A stretch of 64,000 bases of DNA from UBA6244 sp041582875. Lineage in GTDB: Bacteria; Bacteroidota; Bacteroidia; Bacteroidales; F082. Each line of letters opens with the position of its first letter. The first letter of the stretch is position 1. The position numbers and the translations under genes are program-made. The notes below the pieces were generated by a model. That model did not search any database. It saw only the letters and a list, made by a program, of their open reading frames with translations, and was not told the origin of the DNA. The stretch is taken from positions 37,966 through 101,965 of the forward strand of contig JBFHGX010000001.1 of assembly GCA_041582875.1 (NCBI GenBank), read 5' to 3'. Below, piece by piece: positions 17,194 to 26,694 of the stretch.

Positions 17194-18384
17194 ATGAGTT
17201 CAATAACTTATTTTACAAAATTTGGTATTTGGAGCCTTGTTTTGGTTTTGGCTTTGCAGGCATGTAAGAGCGAAAAACAACAAGCTCCACCTCCTCCTGA
17301 AATACAGGTGGTTAAAGCTGTTCAGACTAATGTTCCTATTCATTCGGAGTTTGTAGGTCAAGTGTATGGATTATATGATATTCCTATTCGAGCACGCGTA
17401 GAAGGATGGCTTCGCGGGATGTATTTTAATGAAGGAACTCATGTGCGTAAAGGTGATTATTTATATAGCATCGATGCGGATACCTATCAGGCTCAAGTAG
17501 CAGCTCAAATGGGTATGGTAGCTCAAGCAGAAACGGAATATGTTAAAGCAAAAAGCGATTTGGGAAGAATTGAGCCTTTAGCTGCAATTAATGCGGTGAG
17601 TCAGAGTGATTTGGATGCTGCTCGGGCTGCTGCCGGAGCTGCAAAAGCTTATGTGGATGCTGCCAAAGCCAATCTTAATGCTGCACAAATTCAATTGAGC
17701 TACACTAAAGTTTATAGTCCTATCAGTGGTATCATTGGTAAAACCAAAGCCAAAGTAGGCGAGTTTGTTGGTCGTGATCCAAACCCTGTTATCCTTAACA
17801 CCGTATCGACAGTAGATACCATAAGGGTTCAGTTTTTTATTCCTGAAAGTCAGTACTTGGCACTTGCAGAGGAGTTTATCAAAAAACACCGAAATCAGGA
17901 TGTTAAAAGAGAGTTTAATAATAAACAAAAAGATCTGGAATTAATTCTTTCCAATGGGGATGTATTTCCTGAAAAAGGTTGGATCGATTTTATTGATCGG
18001 GAAGTAGATCCTACCACAGGCTCTTTACTGATACAGGCCTCTTTTCCTAACCCCAACCGCATATTGCGTCCTGGACAATTTGCAAAGGTACGGGCACTTC
18101 TACGTGAAATTCCCAATGCGATTCTCATACCACAAAGATGTGTAATGGAAATACAAGGTCAATACTCAGTTTTTACCGTTTCAAAAGATAATGTTATTGG
18201 AAGCAAAATGTTGAGTGTTGGCCCTACTGTAGGCGATAAGTGGCTTATATACTCTGGTTTAGAGTCTGGAGAGCAAATTGTTTACGAAGGGTTACAATCT
18301 GTTAAATTGGGAATGAAAATCAATCCTAAGTTGATTACTCCCAAGGATCCAAAAACGGATAAAAAGGTGTCAGATGGAAAATAA
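17194..18384 (+). CDS. RND efflux periplasmic adaptor lipoprotein (AcrA-like)
   Basis: Membrane-fusion subunit joining the inner-membrane pump to the outer-membrane channel. The signal peptide ends in LQAC with lipidated Cys24, followed by a Pro-rich linker (QQAPPPPE). The lipoyl half-motifs and helical hairpin lie at about 60-170 (RVEGWLRGMYFNEGTHVRKGDYLYSID, then an Ala-rich coiled coil, then YTKVYSPISGIIGKTKAKVGEFV); the beta-barrel and membrane-proximal domains follow. 396 residues is usual. It overlaps the permease gene by 11 bases. Substrates, such as drugs, bile salts or fatty acids, cannot be told from the sequence. Confidence 0.93.
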   Translation: MSSITYFTKFGIWSLVLVLALQACKSEKQQAPPPPEIQVVKAVQTNVPIHSEFVGQVYGLYDIPIRARVEGWLRGMYFNEGTHVRKGDYLYSIDADTYQAQVAAQMGMVAQAETEYVKAKSDLGRIEPLAAINAVSQSDLDAARAAAGAAKAYVDAAKANLNAAQIQLSYTKVYSPISGIIGKTKAKVGEFVGRDPNPVILNTVSTVDTIRVQFFIPESQYLALAEEFIKKHRNQDVKREFNNKQKDLELILSNGDVFPEKGWIDFIDREVDPTTGSLLIQASFPNPNRILRPGQFAKVRALLREIPNAILIPQRCVMEIQGQYSVFTVSKDNVIGSKMLSVGPTVGDKWLIYSGLESGEQIVYEGLQSVKLGMKINPKLITPKDPKTDKKVSDGK

Positions 18385-21300
18385 AGGCAACTTTTTCGTA
18401 CACAGACCTGTGGTGGCCATGGTTATGGCCATTATTATTGTGATTGTGGGTGTAATCTCGCTGACTTCGCTTCCTATCGAGCAATATCCCAATCTTACTC
18501 CTCCTGTTGTGCAGGTAACGGCTAGTTATACGGGGGCCGATGCCGTGAGTGTTGAACAAACGGTTGCGACTCCCCTTGAACAACAAATTAATGGTGTCGA
18601 TAACATGATATACATGAAATCGACCAACGCCAATGATGGCTCTATGAATATTCAAGTTTCGTTTGAGGTTGGTACTGATCCTGATATGAATACTGTTTTT
18701 ACTCAAAATAAAGTATCTGCTGCAACAGCCAAATTGCCTTCAGCAGTAACTCAATACGGAGTAACGACACAAAAATCATTGCCTAACATTCTGATGCTTG
18801 TTACATTGACCTCTGAGGGTGATGTTTATGATCAAAATTTCTTGGGTAATTATGCGTTAATCAATATTAAAGATGAACTATCGCGATTGAGCGGTGTTGG
18901 AAATGTTACTGTTTTGGGTGCAAGTGACTATTCAATGCGTATCTGGGTTCAACCCGATAGATTAAGTCAGATGGGTATTACAATTCCTGACATTTTGAAT
19001 GCCATTAAACAACAGAACGTTATCGTTCCTGGCGGAAAATTTGGTGCTGAACCAGCTCCTCCCGGAACAGAATATACGTACACTGTTAAACTTCCCGAAC
19101 GTTTTAATACTGAAGAAGCTTTTGGTGATATCGTTATCCGCATCAAAGAAGATGGTTCGCAGGTAAAACTTAAAGATGTGGCTAAAATTAATTTGGGGGT
19201 AGAAACCTACAACGCTTTCACCAGATTAAATGGCCAAGAATGTGCTGTAATTGCATTGTATCAATCCCCTGGTTCCAATGCTGTTGAACTAGCTGGGCAG
19301 GTAAAATCGAGTATGCAGAATATGGCACAACGGTTTCCTGATGGAGTAAAATACGATATTTCATTGGATGCAACAGCTCCCATTACTGCTGGTATCGATG
19401 ATATTATCAAAACTCTTTTTGAGGCTTTATTTCTTGTAATCTTGGTAGTGTTTATTTTTATCCAAGATTGGCGTGCAACCCTCATACCCTTATTGGCTAT
19501 CCCTGTTTCACTGGTGGGCGCCTTTATGTTGTTTCCCTTGTTGGGATTTACGGTAAATGTACTTTCACTACTCGGACTTGTGCTTGCCATTGGAATTGTG
19601 GTCGACGATGCCATTGTCGTCGTTGAAGCTGTTCAAGTAAACATTGAAGCAGGAATGTCGGCCAAGGAAGCCACACTCGACGCGATGCGAAAAGTAACAG
19701 CACCTATTATCGCTACTACAATTGTATTGGTGGCTGTTTTTATTCCTGTTGCTAACATGAGCGGTATTACGGGAAGACTTTACCAGCAATTTGCAATAAC
19801 AGTGGCGGTATCTGTGGTTATTTCTTCCATAAATGCATTGTCCCTCTCCCCTGCCCTTTGTTCGTTATTGCTGCGGAAACCTACTCCTTACAAAGGATTG
19901 CTTGGTAAATTCTTTGGGTGGTTTAATATGAAGATGGGTAAAACGACTGAAGGATACATGAATTTTACACAGATTGTAACACGCAAATTAACACGTAGTG
20001 TAATCTTTATTGGTGTTATTTTTGTTAGTGCTGGTATTTTCGGTAAATTGGTTCCTACCGGATTTATTCCGGTTGAAGATATGGGTTATTTCATGCTGAA
20101 TGTGCAACTTCCAAATGCGGCCTCATTACAAAGAACTGACGTGGTTACACGGCAAATTGAAAAAATACTTGAAAAACATCCTGAAATTGAATATGTAACC
20201 AATGTAACTGGTTATTCTCTACTCTCTGGAGCCATGGCATCAAACAATGCTTTTATTTTTGTCAATCTTATTCCTTGGGATCAGCGTGATAAAACAGCCA
20301 ATCAGGTAGTGCAGGATGTTAACAAAGAGCTTTTCTTTTTTGTGAAAGCTGCGCAAGCCTTTGCTTTTGAACCTCCAGCCATACCGGGATTGGGAAATGG
20401 ATCGGGTTTTAGCATCATGATTCAGGACCGATCAGGAAGTACACCTGATTATCTGGCCTTAAATACCCAGAAATTCATCGATTCAGCCATGGCAAGACCT
20501 GAAATCGGACAGGCTTTTACCACTTTTCAAGCGAACGTACCTCAAAAATACCTTGAGGTGAACAAGGAAAAAGTACTGAAAATGGGTGTTAATTTGAGCG
20601 ATGTGTATACCACAGTCGGAGCCTTTTTAGGAGGAGCCTATGTGAATGACTTTACACGGTTTGGTAGATTATACAAAACGTATATTCAAGCCGAACCAAT
20701 GTATCGTGTGGATGCATCACAAATCAGCAACTTTTTTATTAAAAACAATACAGGCTCCATGGTTCCACTTTCCACAATGGTAGATGTGGAGAATGTGTAC
20801 GGACCTGACTACATCACTCGCTTTAATTTATACAGGGCTGCTGAAGTACAAGGGAGTCCAGCTGAGGGGTATACTTCCTCAGATGCGTTGAATGCCTTAA
20901 AAGAAGTTGCTTTGGCTACTTTGCCAGCCGATATGTCTTATGCTTGGAATGCACTGTCGTATCAGGAAGAGGAATCTTCCGGTGCCGCCGGAATCGTTTT
21001 TCTATTCTCGCTTATTTTTGTGTTTCTCATTTTAGCTGCTCAGTATGAAAGCTGGTCGTTGCCCATGAGCATTTTGCTAGGAACACCATTTGCCTTGTTT
21101 GGTGCTTTTGTCGGACTCTGGATTGCTCGACAGTTTAGTTCAAGTTTCGAGAACAATATCTTCGCGCAAATTTCATTGGTTTTGCTCATTGCTATGGCGG
21201 CTAAAAATGCTATTCTTATTGTGGAATATGCCAAAGATGAATTTGAAAATGGACTCTCATTGGTCGATTCAGCAATGAAAGCAGCGCGCGAACGCTTCCG

Positions 21301-21538
21301 TCCCATTCTTATGACGGCTTTTTCGTTTATTCTGGGGATATTACCTTTGGTACTGGCTTCCGGTTCAGGTGCTGAATCACGTAAAGTGATGGGAATGGCC
21401 TTGCTGGGTGGAATGAGTGTGGCTACCTTCCTGGGAATATTTTTCTATCCCATGCTGTTTGTCCTAGTGGGTAAATTAGCTGGTTACGAAAAGAAAAGAG
21501 ACTTGGCAAAGGTGAAATCTGAAAATGAAAAATCATGA
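18374..21538 (+). CDS. RND efflux pump inner-membrane permease (AcrB/MexB type)
   Basis: A proton-driven trimeric transporter of 1054 residues, the size of hydrophobe/amphiphile efflux (HAE1) pumps. It has the N-terminal membrane helix (VVAMVMAIIIVIVGVISL), two large periplasmic loops and twelve membrane segments. Proton-relay residues are visible: the paired Asp in GIVVDDAIVVVE (helix 4) and Lys in AAKNAILIVEYAK (helix 10). The order adaptor-permease-channel with overlaps of 11 and 4 bases shows one operon. Metal-efflux CzcA-type motifs are not present, so organic substrates are more likely. Confidence 0.96.
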   Translation: MENKGNFFVHRPVVAMVMAIIIVIVGVISLTSLPIEQYPNLTPPVVQVTASYTGADAVSVEQTVATPLEQQINGVDNMIYMKSTNANDGSMNIQVSFEVGTDPDMNTVFTQNKVSAATAKLPSAVTQYGVTTQKSLPNILMLVTLTSEGDVYDQNFLGNYALINIKDELSRLSGVGNVTVLGASDYSMRIWVQPDRLSQMGITIPDILNAIKQQNVIVPGGKFGAEPAPPGTEYTYTVKLPERFNTEEAFGDIVIRIKEDGSQVKLKDVAKINLGVETYNAFTRLNGQECAVIALYQSPGSNAVELAGQVKSSMQNMAQRFPDGVKYDISLDATAPITAGIDDIIKTLFEALFLVILVVFIFIQDWRATLIPLLAIPVSLVGAFMLFPLLGFTVNVLSLLGLVLAIGIVVDDAIVVVEAVQVNIEAGMSAKEATLDAMRKVTAPIIATTIVLVAVFIPVANMSGITGRLYQQFAITVAVSVVISSINALSLSPALCSLLLRKPTPYKGLLGKFFGWFNMKMGKTTEGYMNFTQIVTRKLTRSVIFIGVIFVSAGIFGKLVPTGFIPVEDMGYFMLNVQLPNAASLQRTDVVTRQIEKILEKHPEIEYVTNVTGYSLLSGAMASNNAFIFVNLIPWDQRDKTANQVVQDVNKELFFFVKAAQAFAFEPPAIPGLGNGSGFSIMIQDRSGSTPDYLALNTQKFIDSAMARPEIGQAFTTFQANVPQKYLEVNKEKVLKMGVNLSDVYTTVGAFLGGAYVNDFTRFGRLYKTYIQAEPMYRVDASQISNFFIKNNTGSMVPLSTMVDVENVYGPDYITRFNLYRAAEVQGSPAEGYTSSDALNALKEVALATLPADMSYAWNALSYQEEESSGAAGIVFLFSLIFVFLILAAQYESWSLPMSILLGTPFALFGAFVGLWIARQFSSSFENNIFAQISLVLLIAMAAKNAILIVEYAKDEFENGLSLVDSAMKAARERFRPILMTAFSFILGILPLVLASGSGAESRKVMGMALLGGMSVATFLGIFFYPMLFVLVGKLAGYEKKRDLAKVKSENEKS

Positions 21539-22935
21539 AAAAGTTAGTTTATCTTCTTTTATTTGGCCTGCTTATTCACATAAGTGGTTGTAAGCTGGGG
21601 CCTGCCTATCAACGATCGACTTTCGACTTGTCGGGTAACTACAATGCCAATTCAGAAAATGCAGACACAATTGTTAATTTGCGTTGGTGGGAAATGTTTA
21701 ACGACCCTGTGCTGGATACACTTATTAGAGTGGCATTAAACGAAAATAAAGATGTCTTGGTTGCTGCTGCCCGAATAGAAGCCGCCAGAGCAACGGTGGG
21801 CTACAATAAAGCTGACCAATTCCCCACAATAAATGTGGCTGGTGGTGCAAGTCGTGGAAATTTTTCTGGCGCTAAGCTGAATAGTACGATCAATAATTTT
21901 TATGCCTATCCTGAATTGGTTTGGGAGCTAGACTTTTGGGGTAAATATCGCAGCGCCACTGACGCTGCTCGTGCTCAAATGGTGGCTTCGCAATACGGAA
22001 TGCGCACCATTCAAATAAGTCTGATTTCTGCTGTTACTAGTACCTATTTTCAATTGTTGGAATACAAAGCTAAGTTGGAAATCTCGTATAGCACGTTGGA
22101 ATCTAGAACTAGAGGATTAAAGATCCTTGAACAACGCTACGAACATGGGATAGTGGCTGAAATTGATTTAAATCAATCTCAAATTCAATGGGCTTTGGCT
22201 GCCGCTTCAGTTCCCTCGTATCAACGATGGATAGCTATAACTGAAAGTTCGTTAAGTATTCTGTTGGGCCAGCTTCCTCATAGCATCGAAGCGGGAATAT
22301 CACTTGAAAACCAGCCCATTCCACCAGATGTCCCAACAGGCTTGCCTTCTCAACTGCTTGAACGTCGTCCAGATATTCTTCAAGCTGAACAAAATTGTAT
22401 AGCTGCCAACGAACAGATTGGTGTGGCCATTGCCATGCGATTACCTTCTATCAGCTTAACCGGCTTGCTTGGTGTTGCCAGCGACGATTTGTCTACACTT
22501 ACCAAAGGTGGGTTGGCTTGGTCGGCAAGCGCAGGACTATTAAGTCCTGTTTTTCAGTTTGGAAAGAACAAACGACGTGTCGAAATCGCTCAGTACCAAG
22601 CTCGTGAAGCAGCACTCACCTACGAAAGTACAGTAAATTCAGCCTTTAAAGATGTAGAGGATGCACTAATTTCTATCGAAACATTAAAAACGGAATTGGG
22701 TATCCTGGAAGTGAGAAATAATGCGGCTATTAATGCTGAAAAATTGTCGTGGCAACGGTATGACAAAGGTGTTACCAGTTACCTGGAAGTCATCGATTCA
22801 CAAACTCAGTCGTTTCAGGCTCAGCTTGATTTTTCGCAAGCCCGTCAGGATTTACTTAGCATGTATATTCAATTGTATAAAGCACTTGGTGGTGGATGGC
22901 TAACTCCTGAGGAAGAGCAATCTTTTCAAAGATAG
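21535..22935 (+). CDS. RND efflux outer-membrane channel lipoprotein (TolC/NodT family)
   Basis: Outer-membrane factor completing the tripartite pump. A lipoprotein signal ends in ISGC (Cys19), followed by KLGPAY, which is typical of the NodT family. The two internal TolC repeats are visible, each with long helices rich in Ala and Gln (AARIEAARATVGYNKADQFP near 80, and the matching region around 290-330). A second hallmark, LPSQLLERRPDILQAEQ, is present at about 270. 466 residues is normal. Starts inside the last codons of the permease gene (ATGA overlap). Confidence 0.94.
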   Translation: MKKLVYLLLFGLLIHISGCKLGPAYQRSTFDLSGNYNANSENADTIVNLRWWEMFNDPVLDTLIRVALNENKDVLVAAARIEAARATVGYNKADQFPTINVAGGASRGNFSGAKLNSTINNFYAYPELVWELDFWGKYRSATDAARAQMVASQYGMRTIQISLISAVTSTYFQLLEYKAKLEISYSTLESRTRGLKILEQRYEHGIVAEIDLNQSQIQWALAAASVPSYQRWIAITESSLSILLGQLPHSIEAGISLENQPIPPDVPTGLPSQLLERRPDILQAEQNCIAANEQIGVAIAMRLPSISLTGLLGVASDDLSTLTKGGLAWSASAGLLSPVFQFGKNKRRVEIAQYQAREAALTYESTVNSAFKDVEDALISIETLKTELGILEVRNNAAINAEKLSWQRYDKGVTSYLEVIDSQTQSFQAQLDFSQARQDLLSMYIQLYKALGGGWLTPEEEQSFQR

Positions 22936-22979
22936 TAAACCAATGATTAATTGAAGGGCATTTTACACCCCTTTGTATG

Positions 22980-23012
22980 GAATCTGTCTGAATGAATAAT
23001 TTAGACAGATTC
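22980..23012 (+). terminator. Terminator-like hairpin after the efflux operon
   Basis: GAATCTGTCT / AGACAGATTC, a 10-bp stem with a 13-base loop, followed by TATTGTTTT. It is 44 bases after the stop of the channel gene. Confidence 0.65.
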
Positions 23013-23038
23013 TATTGTTTTAGGAAGGGGCTTTGTTA

Positions 23039-23046
23039 TATTTTTG
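23039..23046 (+). promoter_or_regulatory. -7 promoter box for the LeuC/LeuD fusion gene
   Basis: TAttTTTG, 22 bases before the ATG. A TTG at 23015-23017 gives a 21-base spacer and lies just past the upstream hairpin. Confidence 0.6.
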
Positions 23047-23068
23047 AGTCGTACTTAATCAAAAAATC

Positions 23069-24874
23069 ATGAACCTAATTGAAAAAATACTGGCTTCTCA
23101 TGCTGGAAAAAATGAGGTAAAACCAGGCGATATTGTTGATATTCTTATTGATGCCCGCGTAGCACGCGATTTTGGTGGACCTAACGTGGTTAAAACATTG
23201 GAAGAGAACGGTCTGGATGTAGATGATGTGAATCGAACTTTTTTTACTTTTGATACCAATCCTACCGGAAGTGATCAAAAATATGCCATTAATCAACAAC
23301 TTGTTCGCTCCTATGCTCGAAAACAAGGAATTAAAGTTTTTGATATCAACACGGGTATTGGTACGCATACCCTCATAAGCGAAGGATTAGCTTGGCCTGG
23401 ATCAACTGCAGTTACTACCGATTCTCATGCCAATATTTTAGGAGCCATTGGAGCATTTGGACAAGGAATGGGTGATAAAGATATTGCTGCTGCTTTTCAT
23501 AAGGGAAAAGTTTGGTTTAAGGTTCCTGCTTCGGTAAAGATTACCATCACAGGTAAACGCCCCGGAAATGTAAGTGCAAAGGACATTGTCCTCAACTTAT
23601 TACATCAGTTTGGTGCCAATCAATTGCTGGGATATTCCGTTGAATTTTACGGTGAAGCAGTTGATGCTCTTACACTCGACGAAAGAATTACCATCGCTTC
23701 AATGGGAACCGAAATGGGAGTTATTATTCTTTTATTTACTCCCAACGATGAGATTATGCGTTTTTGCGAAGAAAAAACCGGACGCAAACTCATTAAACCA
23801 CAAGCTGATACTGGCGCTTTTTATGAAAAAGAGCTTACAATCGATATCAGTAGTTTTGTTCCTATGGTTAGTCGTCCCGGAAAACCTCACGATACAGTTG
23901 ACATCAATTTGACAAGAAAAAATCGCATTAATTCAGCATTTATTGGTAGCTGTACCAATGGCCGAATGGAAGATATGCGCATTGCAGCACGTATTCTGGA
24001 AGGCAGAAAAGTTGCTCCGGGAGTGGTATTGAAAATCGTTCCTGCGACGGATGAAATCTGGCTGCAATGCCTTGAAGAAGGTATTATTTCCACCTTTAAA
24101 AAAGCTGGTGCCTTGGTAAGTAATGCAGGTTGTGCCGGATGTGCAGCAGGTCAGGTTGGGCAAAATGGACCTGGAGAGGTTACTATCAGTACCGGAAATC
24201 GAAATTTCCCAGGTAAACAGGGCAAGGGAGCTGTTTATTTGGCTTCCCCTGCAACCGTTGCGGCTTCAGCTGTGGCTGGATATATAACCACCGAAGATCA
24301 AATTCCTGACATCGCCCCTGATTATTCTATTGACGACCTGATTAAAGATAAAGTATCGGCCATGTCGCATCAAAAACAAATCGCTGAAAAAGAAGATACC
24401 ATTTCGGGAAGGGTTTGGGTAATACAAAAAGACGATATCGATACGGATATGATTTTCCATAACCGTTACCTTCAAATTACTGATCCCAAAGAAATGGGAC
24501 AATATATATTTGATAACCTTGAAGGTTACGAGGATTTTGCCAAAAGAGTAAAAAGAGGAGATATTTTAATTACAGGTAAAAATTTTGGTGCTGGAAGTTC
24601 ACGTCAACAAGCTGTTGATGGGTTTGCTACCCTGGGTGTTCAAGCCATCCTTGCGGAATCATTTGGTGCAATTTATGAACGAAATGCCATCAATGCAGCC
24701 TTCCCTATATTAACTTACAACTCTATTGATGCACTTAATCTTAAAGATGGTGATGAAATTAGTGTCAACTTTAAAACCGGAGAGCTTGTGAAGTTATCTG
24801 ACGGATGCTCCATGGCAGCCGAGCCATTCTCAGATGTACAATTGGAAATATTCCGGAATGACGGGTTGTTTTAG
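23069..24874 (+). CDS. Fused LeuC-LeuD-type hydro-lyase (aconitase superfamily)
   Basis: A [4Fe-4S] dehydratase/isomerase of 601 residues in which a LeuC-like large unit (about 1-430) is joined to a LeuD-like swivel unit (about 446-601). Cluster ligands are Cys295 (GSCTNGR), Cys355 and Cys358 (AGCAGC); the swivel domain has the catalytic GAGSSR loop (507-512). The order and the short size fit archaeal-type isopropylmalate/homoaconitate enzymes rather than the 750-900-residue aconitases. In the archaeal enzymes the tetrapeptide after RY in the swivel loop sets substrate choice (for example YLRT); here it is YLQI (467-470). The substrate is therefore open: aconitate, isopropylmalate, methylmalate or another 2-hydroxy acid. 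It is a single gene with its own terminator and no leu genes near. Confidence 0.85.
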   Translation: MNLIEKILASHAGKNEVKPGDIVDILIDARVARDFGGPNVVKTLEENGLDVDDVNRTFFTFDTNPTGSDQKYAINQQLVRSYARKQGIKVFDINTGIGTHTLISEGLAWPGSTAVTTDSHANILGAIGAFGQGMGDKDIAAAFHKGKVWFKVPASVKITITGKRPGNVSAKDIVLNLLHQFGANQLLGYSVEFYGEAVDALTLDERITIASMGTEMGVIILLFTPNDEIMRFCEEKTGRKLIKPQADTGAFYEKELTIDISSFVPMVSRPGKPHDTVDINLTRKNRINSAFIGSCTNGRMEDMRIAARILEGRKVAPGVVLKIVPATDEIWLQCLEEGIISTFKKAGALVSNAGCAGCAAGQVGQNGPGEVTISTGNRNFPGKQGKGAVYLASPATVAASAVAGYITTEDQIPDIAPDYSIDDLIKDKVSAMSHQKQIAEKEDTISGRVWVIQKDDIDTDMIFHNRYLQITDPKEMGQYIFDNLEGYEDFAKRVKRGDILITGKNFGAGSSRQQAVDGFATLGVQAILAESFGAIYERNAINAAFPILTYNSIDALNLKDGDEISVNFKTGELVKLSDGCSMAAEPFSDVQLEIFRNDGLF

Positions 24875-24893
24875 TCTAGACATATTTTAATTT

Positions 24894-24928
24894 AAGTCGG
24901 TATTCTTTGTTGATTACCGACTTTTTTG
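24894..24928 (+). terminator. Terminator of the LeuC/LeuD fusion gene
   Basis: AAGTCGGTA / TACCGACTT, a 9-bp stem with a 12-base loop and a T-run (CTTTTTTG), 20 bases after the stop. Confidence 0.9.
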
Positions 24929-25061
24929 TTCTTCAACCCACCTATGCCTTAACTCATCGCTGTAATTATATTTATAAATCGCAGATTTCCACTAAATCAT
25001 ACGGTTTATATCTTTTTTGCAAATGAAGTGTAAACGCGATACAACATCAAATAATTACCTA

Positions 25062-25069
25062 TATTTTTG
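25062..25069 (+). promoter_or_regulatory. -7 promoter box for trkH
   Basis: TAttTTTG, 133 bases before the preferred start at 25202, so the leader would be long, or translation may start upstream at 25133. Confidence 0.5.
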
Positions 25070-25201
25070 CGGCCCATAAAAAGAAATTATTGCTCAGCTC
25101 TGTTTATTATATTGCTCAGGAATTGAAATCGCTTGGATAGAATTGAATTCTTCAACAGGGCTCTGCTCGACTGTTTAACAACCAAAAAGGACAGTGGTGG
25201 C

Positions 25202-26638
25202 ATGAATATAAAAATTGTATCCCGAATCCTTAGTCGTGTGATTACCATGGCTACCATTGCAATGATTGTGTGCATTGTACTTGCCCTTCATTATCATGAA
25301 CCCGTATTAACATTCGTATGGTCAGGGTTAATTTCAGGTTCACTGGCACTAGTCATATATTTGTTGTCTTATGGCAAAAAAACAGTAACAATTGGTAAAC
25401 GAGAAGCCTATATCTCGGTCACCTGTTCTTGGTTTGTTATCTCACTTATTGGAACCCTACCTTATCTTTTCTCCGGCTTTTTACCTGATTTTGCTGATGC
25501 ATTTTTTGAATCCGTCTCAGGATTCTCAACCACTGGATCATCAGTAATTAACAATATTGAAGCCTTGCCCAAGTCATTATTGTTTTGGAGAAGCCTAACA
25601 CACTGGATTGGTGGAATCGGTATTATCATGCTGGTTATTGTGGTATCTCCATCGCTAAAAATGGGAACTTACAGTTTGTTTTCGCTCGAATCTTCACTTC
25701 AGGAAAAGATCAGACCCAAGCTTAAAGCCATGGGGAATCGATTGTTAGTTATTTACTTATTGCTAACATTGGCAGAAACGCTAATGCTTGTTGCCGGAAA
25801 AATGTCTTGGTTCGATAGTATTTGTCATTCATTTGCTACTGTTGCCACAGGAGGCTTTTCAACTCAAAATGCAAGTATTGCAAATTATTCCCCCTACATT
25901 CAGTATGTTATAGCTTTTTTTATGCTTCTGGCAGGAACAAATTTCATCATTCATTACTACTTGTTTATTCGTAGAATTGATCAAATAAAGAAAAATCAGG
26001 AATTCCGTTTTTATTTTAAAGTTACTTTTTTACTGGGACTCATTGTAGCGGGCTCTCTTTATTTTCAAACTCCCCGTTCACTCGAATTGGCCTTCCGCGA
26101 TGCGATATTTCAAACCATTTCCATGATTACTTGCACAGGATTTGCAACTTCTGATTACTTGCACTGGCCTAAATTGGCAATGGCACTAATTTTTGGCATG
26201 CTCTTTATTGGCGGTAGTACAGGAAGTACCGCGGGCGGAATTAAAATGGCACGCCATTTAGTAGCATATAGAAGCACTAAACGGGCACTCACACAAGTTA
26301 TTCATCCTTATGGAATATTCGCTGTAAAACTTAATAACAAGGTTGTAGATGGCGATGACAGGCAATCAATCCACACCTTTATTGTGATGTATTTAATGAT
26401 GTTTGCTTTAGGATCAGTATTGCTTGTCTTTCTTGGGAATGACGGGGCAACTGCAACAAGTTCAATTGCAACTGCAATGGGTGGCATAGGTCCCGGTTTT
26501 GGGACAGTGGGGCCCATGAGTAATTTTCACCACCTTTCAGATCTGAGTAAATACTTACTAACGCTGTTTATGCTCATGGGCAGACTTGAAATCTATGCCT
26601 TCCTGATGATTTTTACACCATTTTTCTGGAAAAGGTAA
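25202..26638 (+). CDS. trkH: Potassium uptake protein, TrkH family
   Basis: Membrane subunit of a Trk/Ktr K+ transporter. The four pore loops with filter glycines are visible: VSGFSTTGSSV, VATGGFST, ITCTGFATSD and GGIGPGFGTVGP. About ten hydrophobic segments are present and 478 residues is normal for TrkH. I start at the ATG at 25202 (MNIKIVSRIL) because relatives begin there; the frame is open 23 codons further up to 25133. The nucleotide-binding regulator TrkA is not adjacent, although it commonly is in this phylum. Confidence 0.92.
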   Translation: MNIKIVSRILSRVITMATIAMIVCIVLALHYHEPVLTFVWSGLISGSLALVIYLLSYGKKTVTIGKREAYISVTCSWFVISLIGTLPYLFSGFLPDFADAFFESVSGFSTTGSSVINNIEALPKSLLFWRSLTHWIGGIGIIMLVIVVSPSLKMGTYSLFSLESSLQEKIRPKLKAMGNRLLVIYLLLTLAETLMLVAGKMSWFDSICHSFATVATGGFSTQNASIANYSPYIQYVIAFFMLLAGTNFIIHYYLFIRRIDQIKKNQEFRFYFKVTFLLGLIVAGSLYFQTPRSLELAFRDAIFQTISMITCTGFATSDYLHWPKLAMALIFGMLFIGGSTGSTAGGIKMARHLVAYRSTKRALTQVIHPYGIFAVKLNNKVVDGDDRQSIHTFIVMYLMMFALGSVLLVFLGNDGATATSSIATAMGGIGPGFGTVGPMSNFHHLSDLSKYLLTLFMLMGRLEIYAFLMIFTPFFWKR

Positions 26639-26694
26639 ACAGATATTGTCCCATTTATCGTGCCGTTCTTTAATAAAACAGGCTTGGAATTTAC

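Larger units (their letters stand above)
24875..25201. other. Intergenic region before trkH
   Basis: 327 bases to the chosen trkH start. It holds the terminator at 24894-24928 and a -7 box at 25062-25069. Nothing else is recognised in the stretch between them. Confidence 0.5.

Noticed and set aside
23069..24874. Calling the LeuC/LeuD fusion simply aconitase
   Set aside because: Length and domain order fit the compact isopropylmalate/homoaconitate-type enzymes, and the specificity loop is not that of aconitase.
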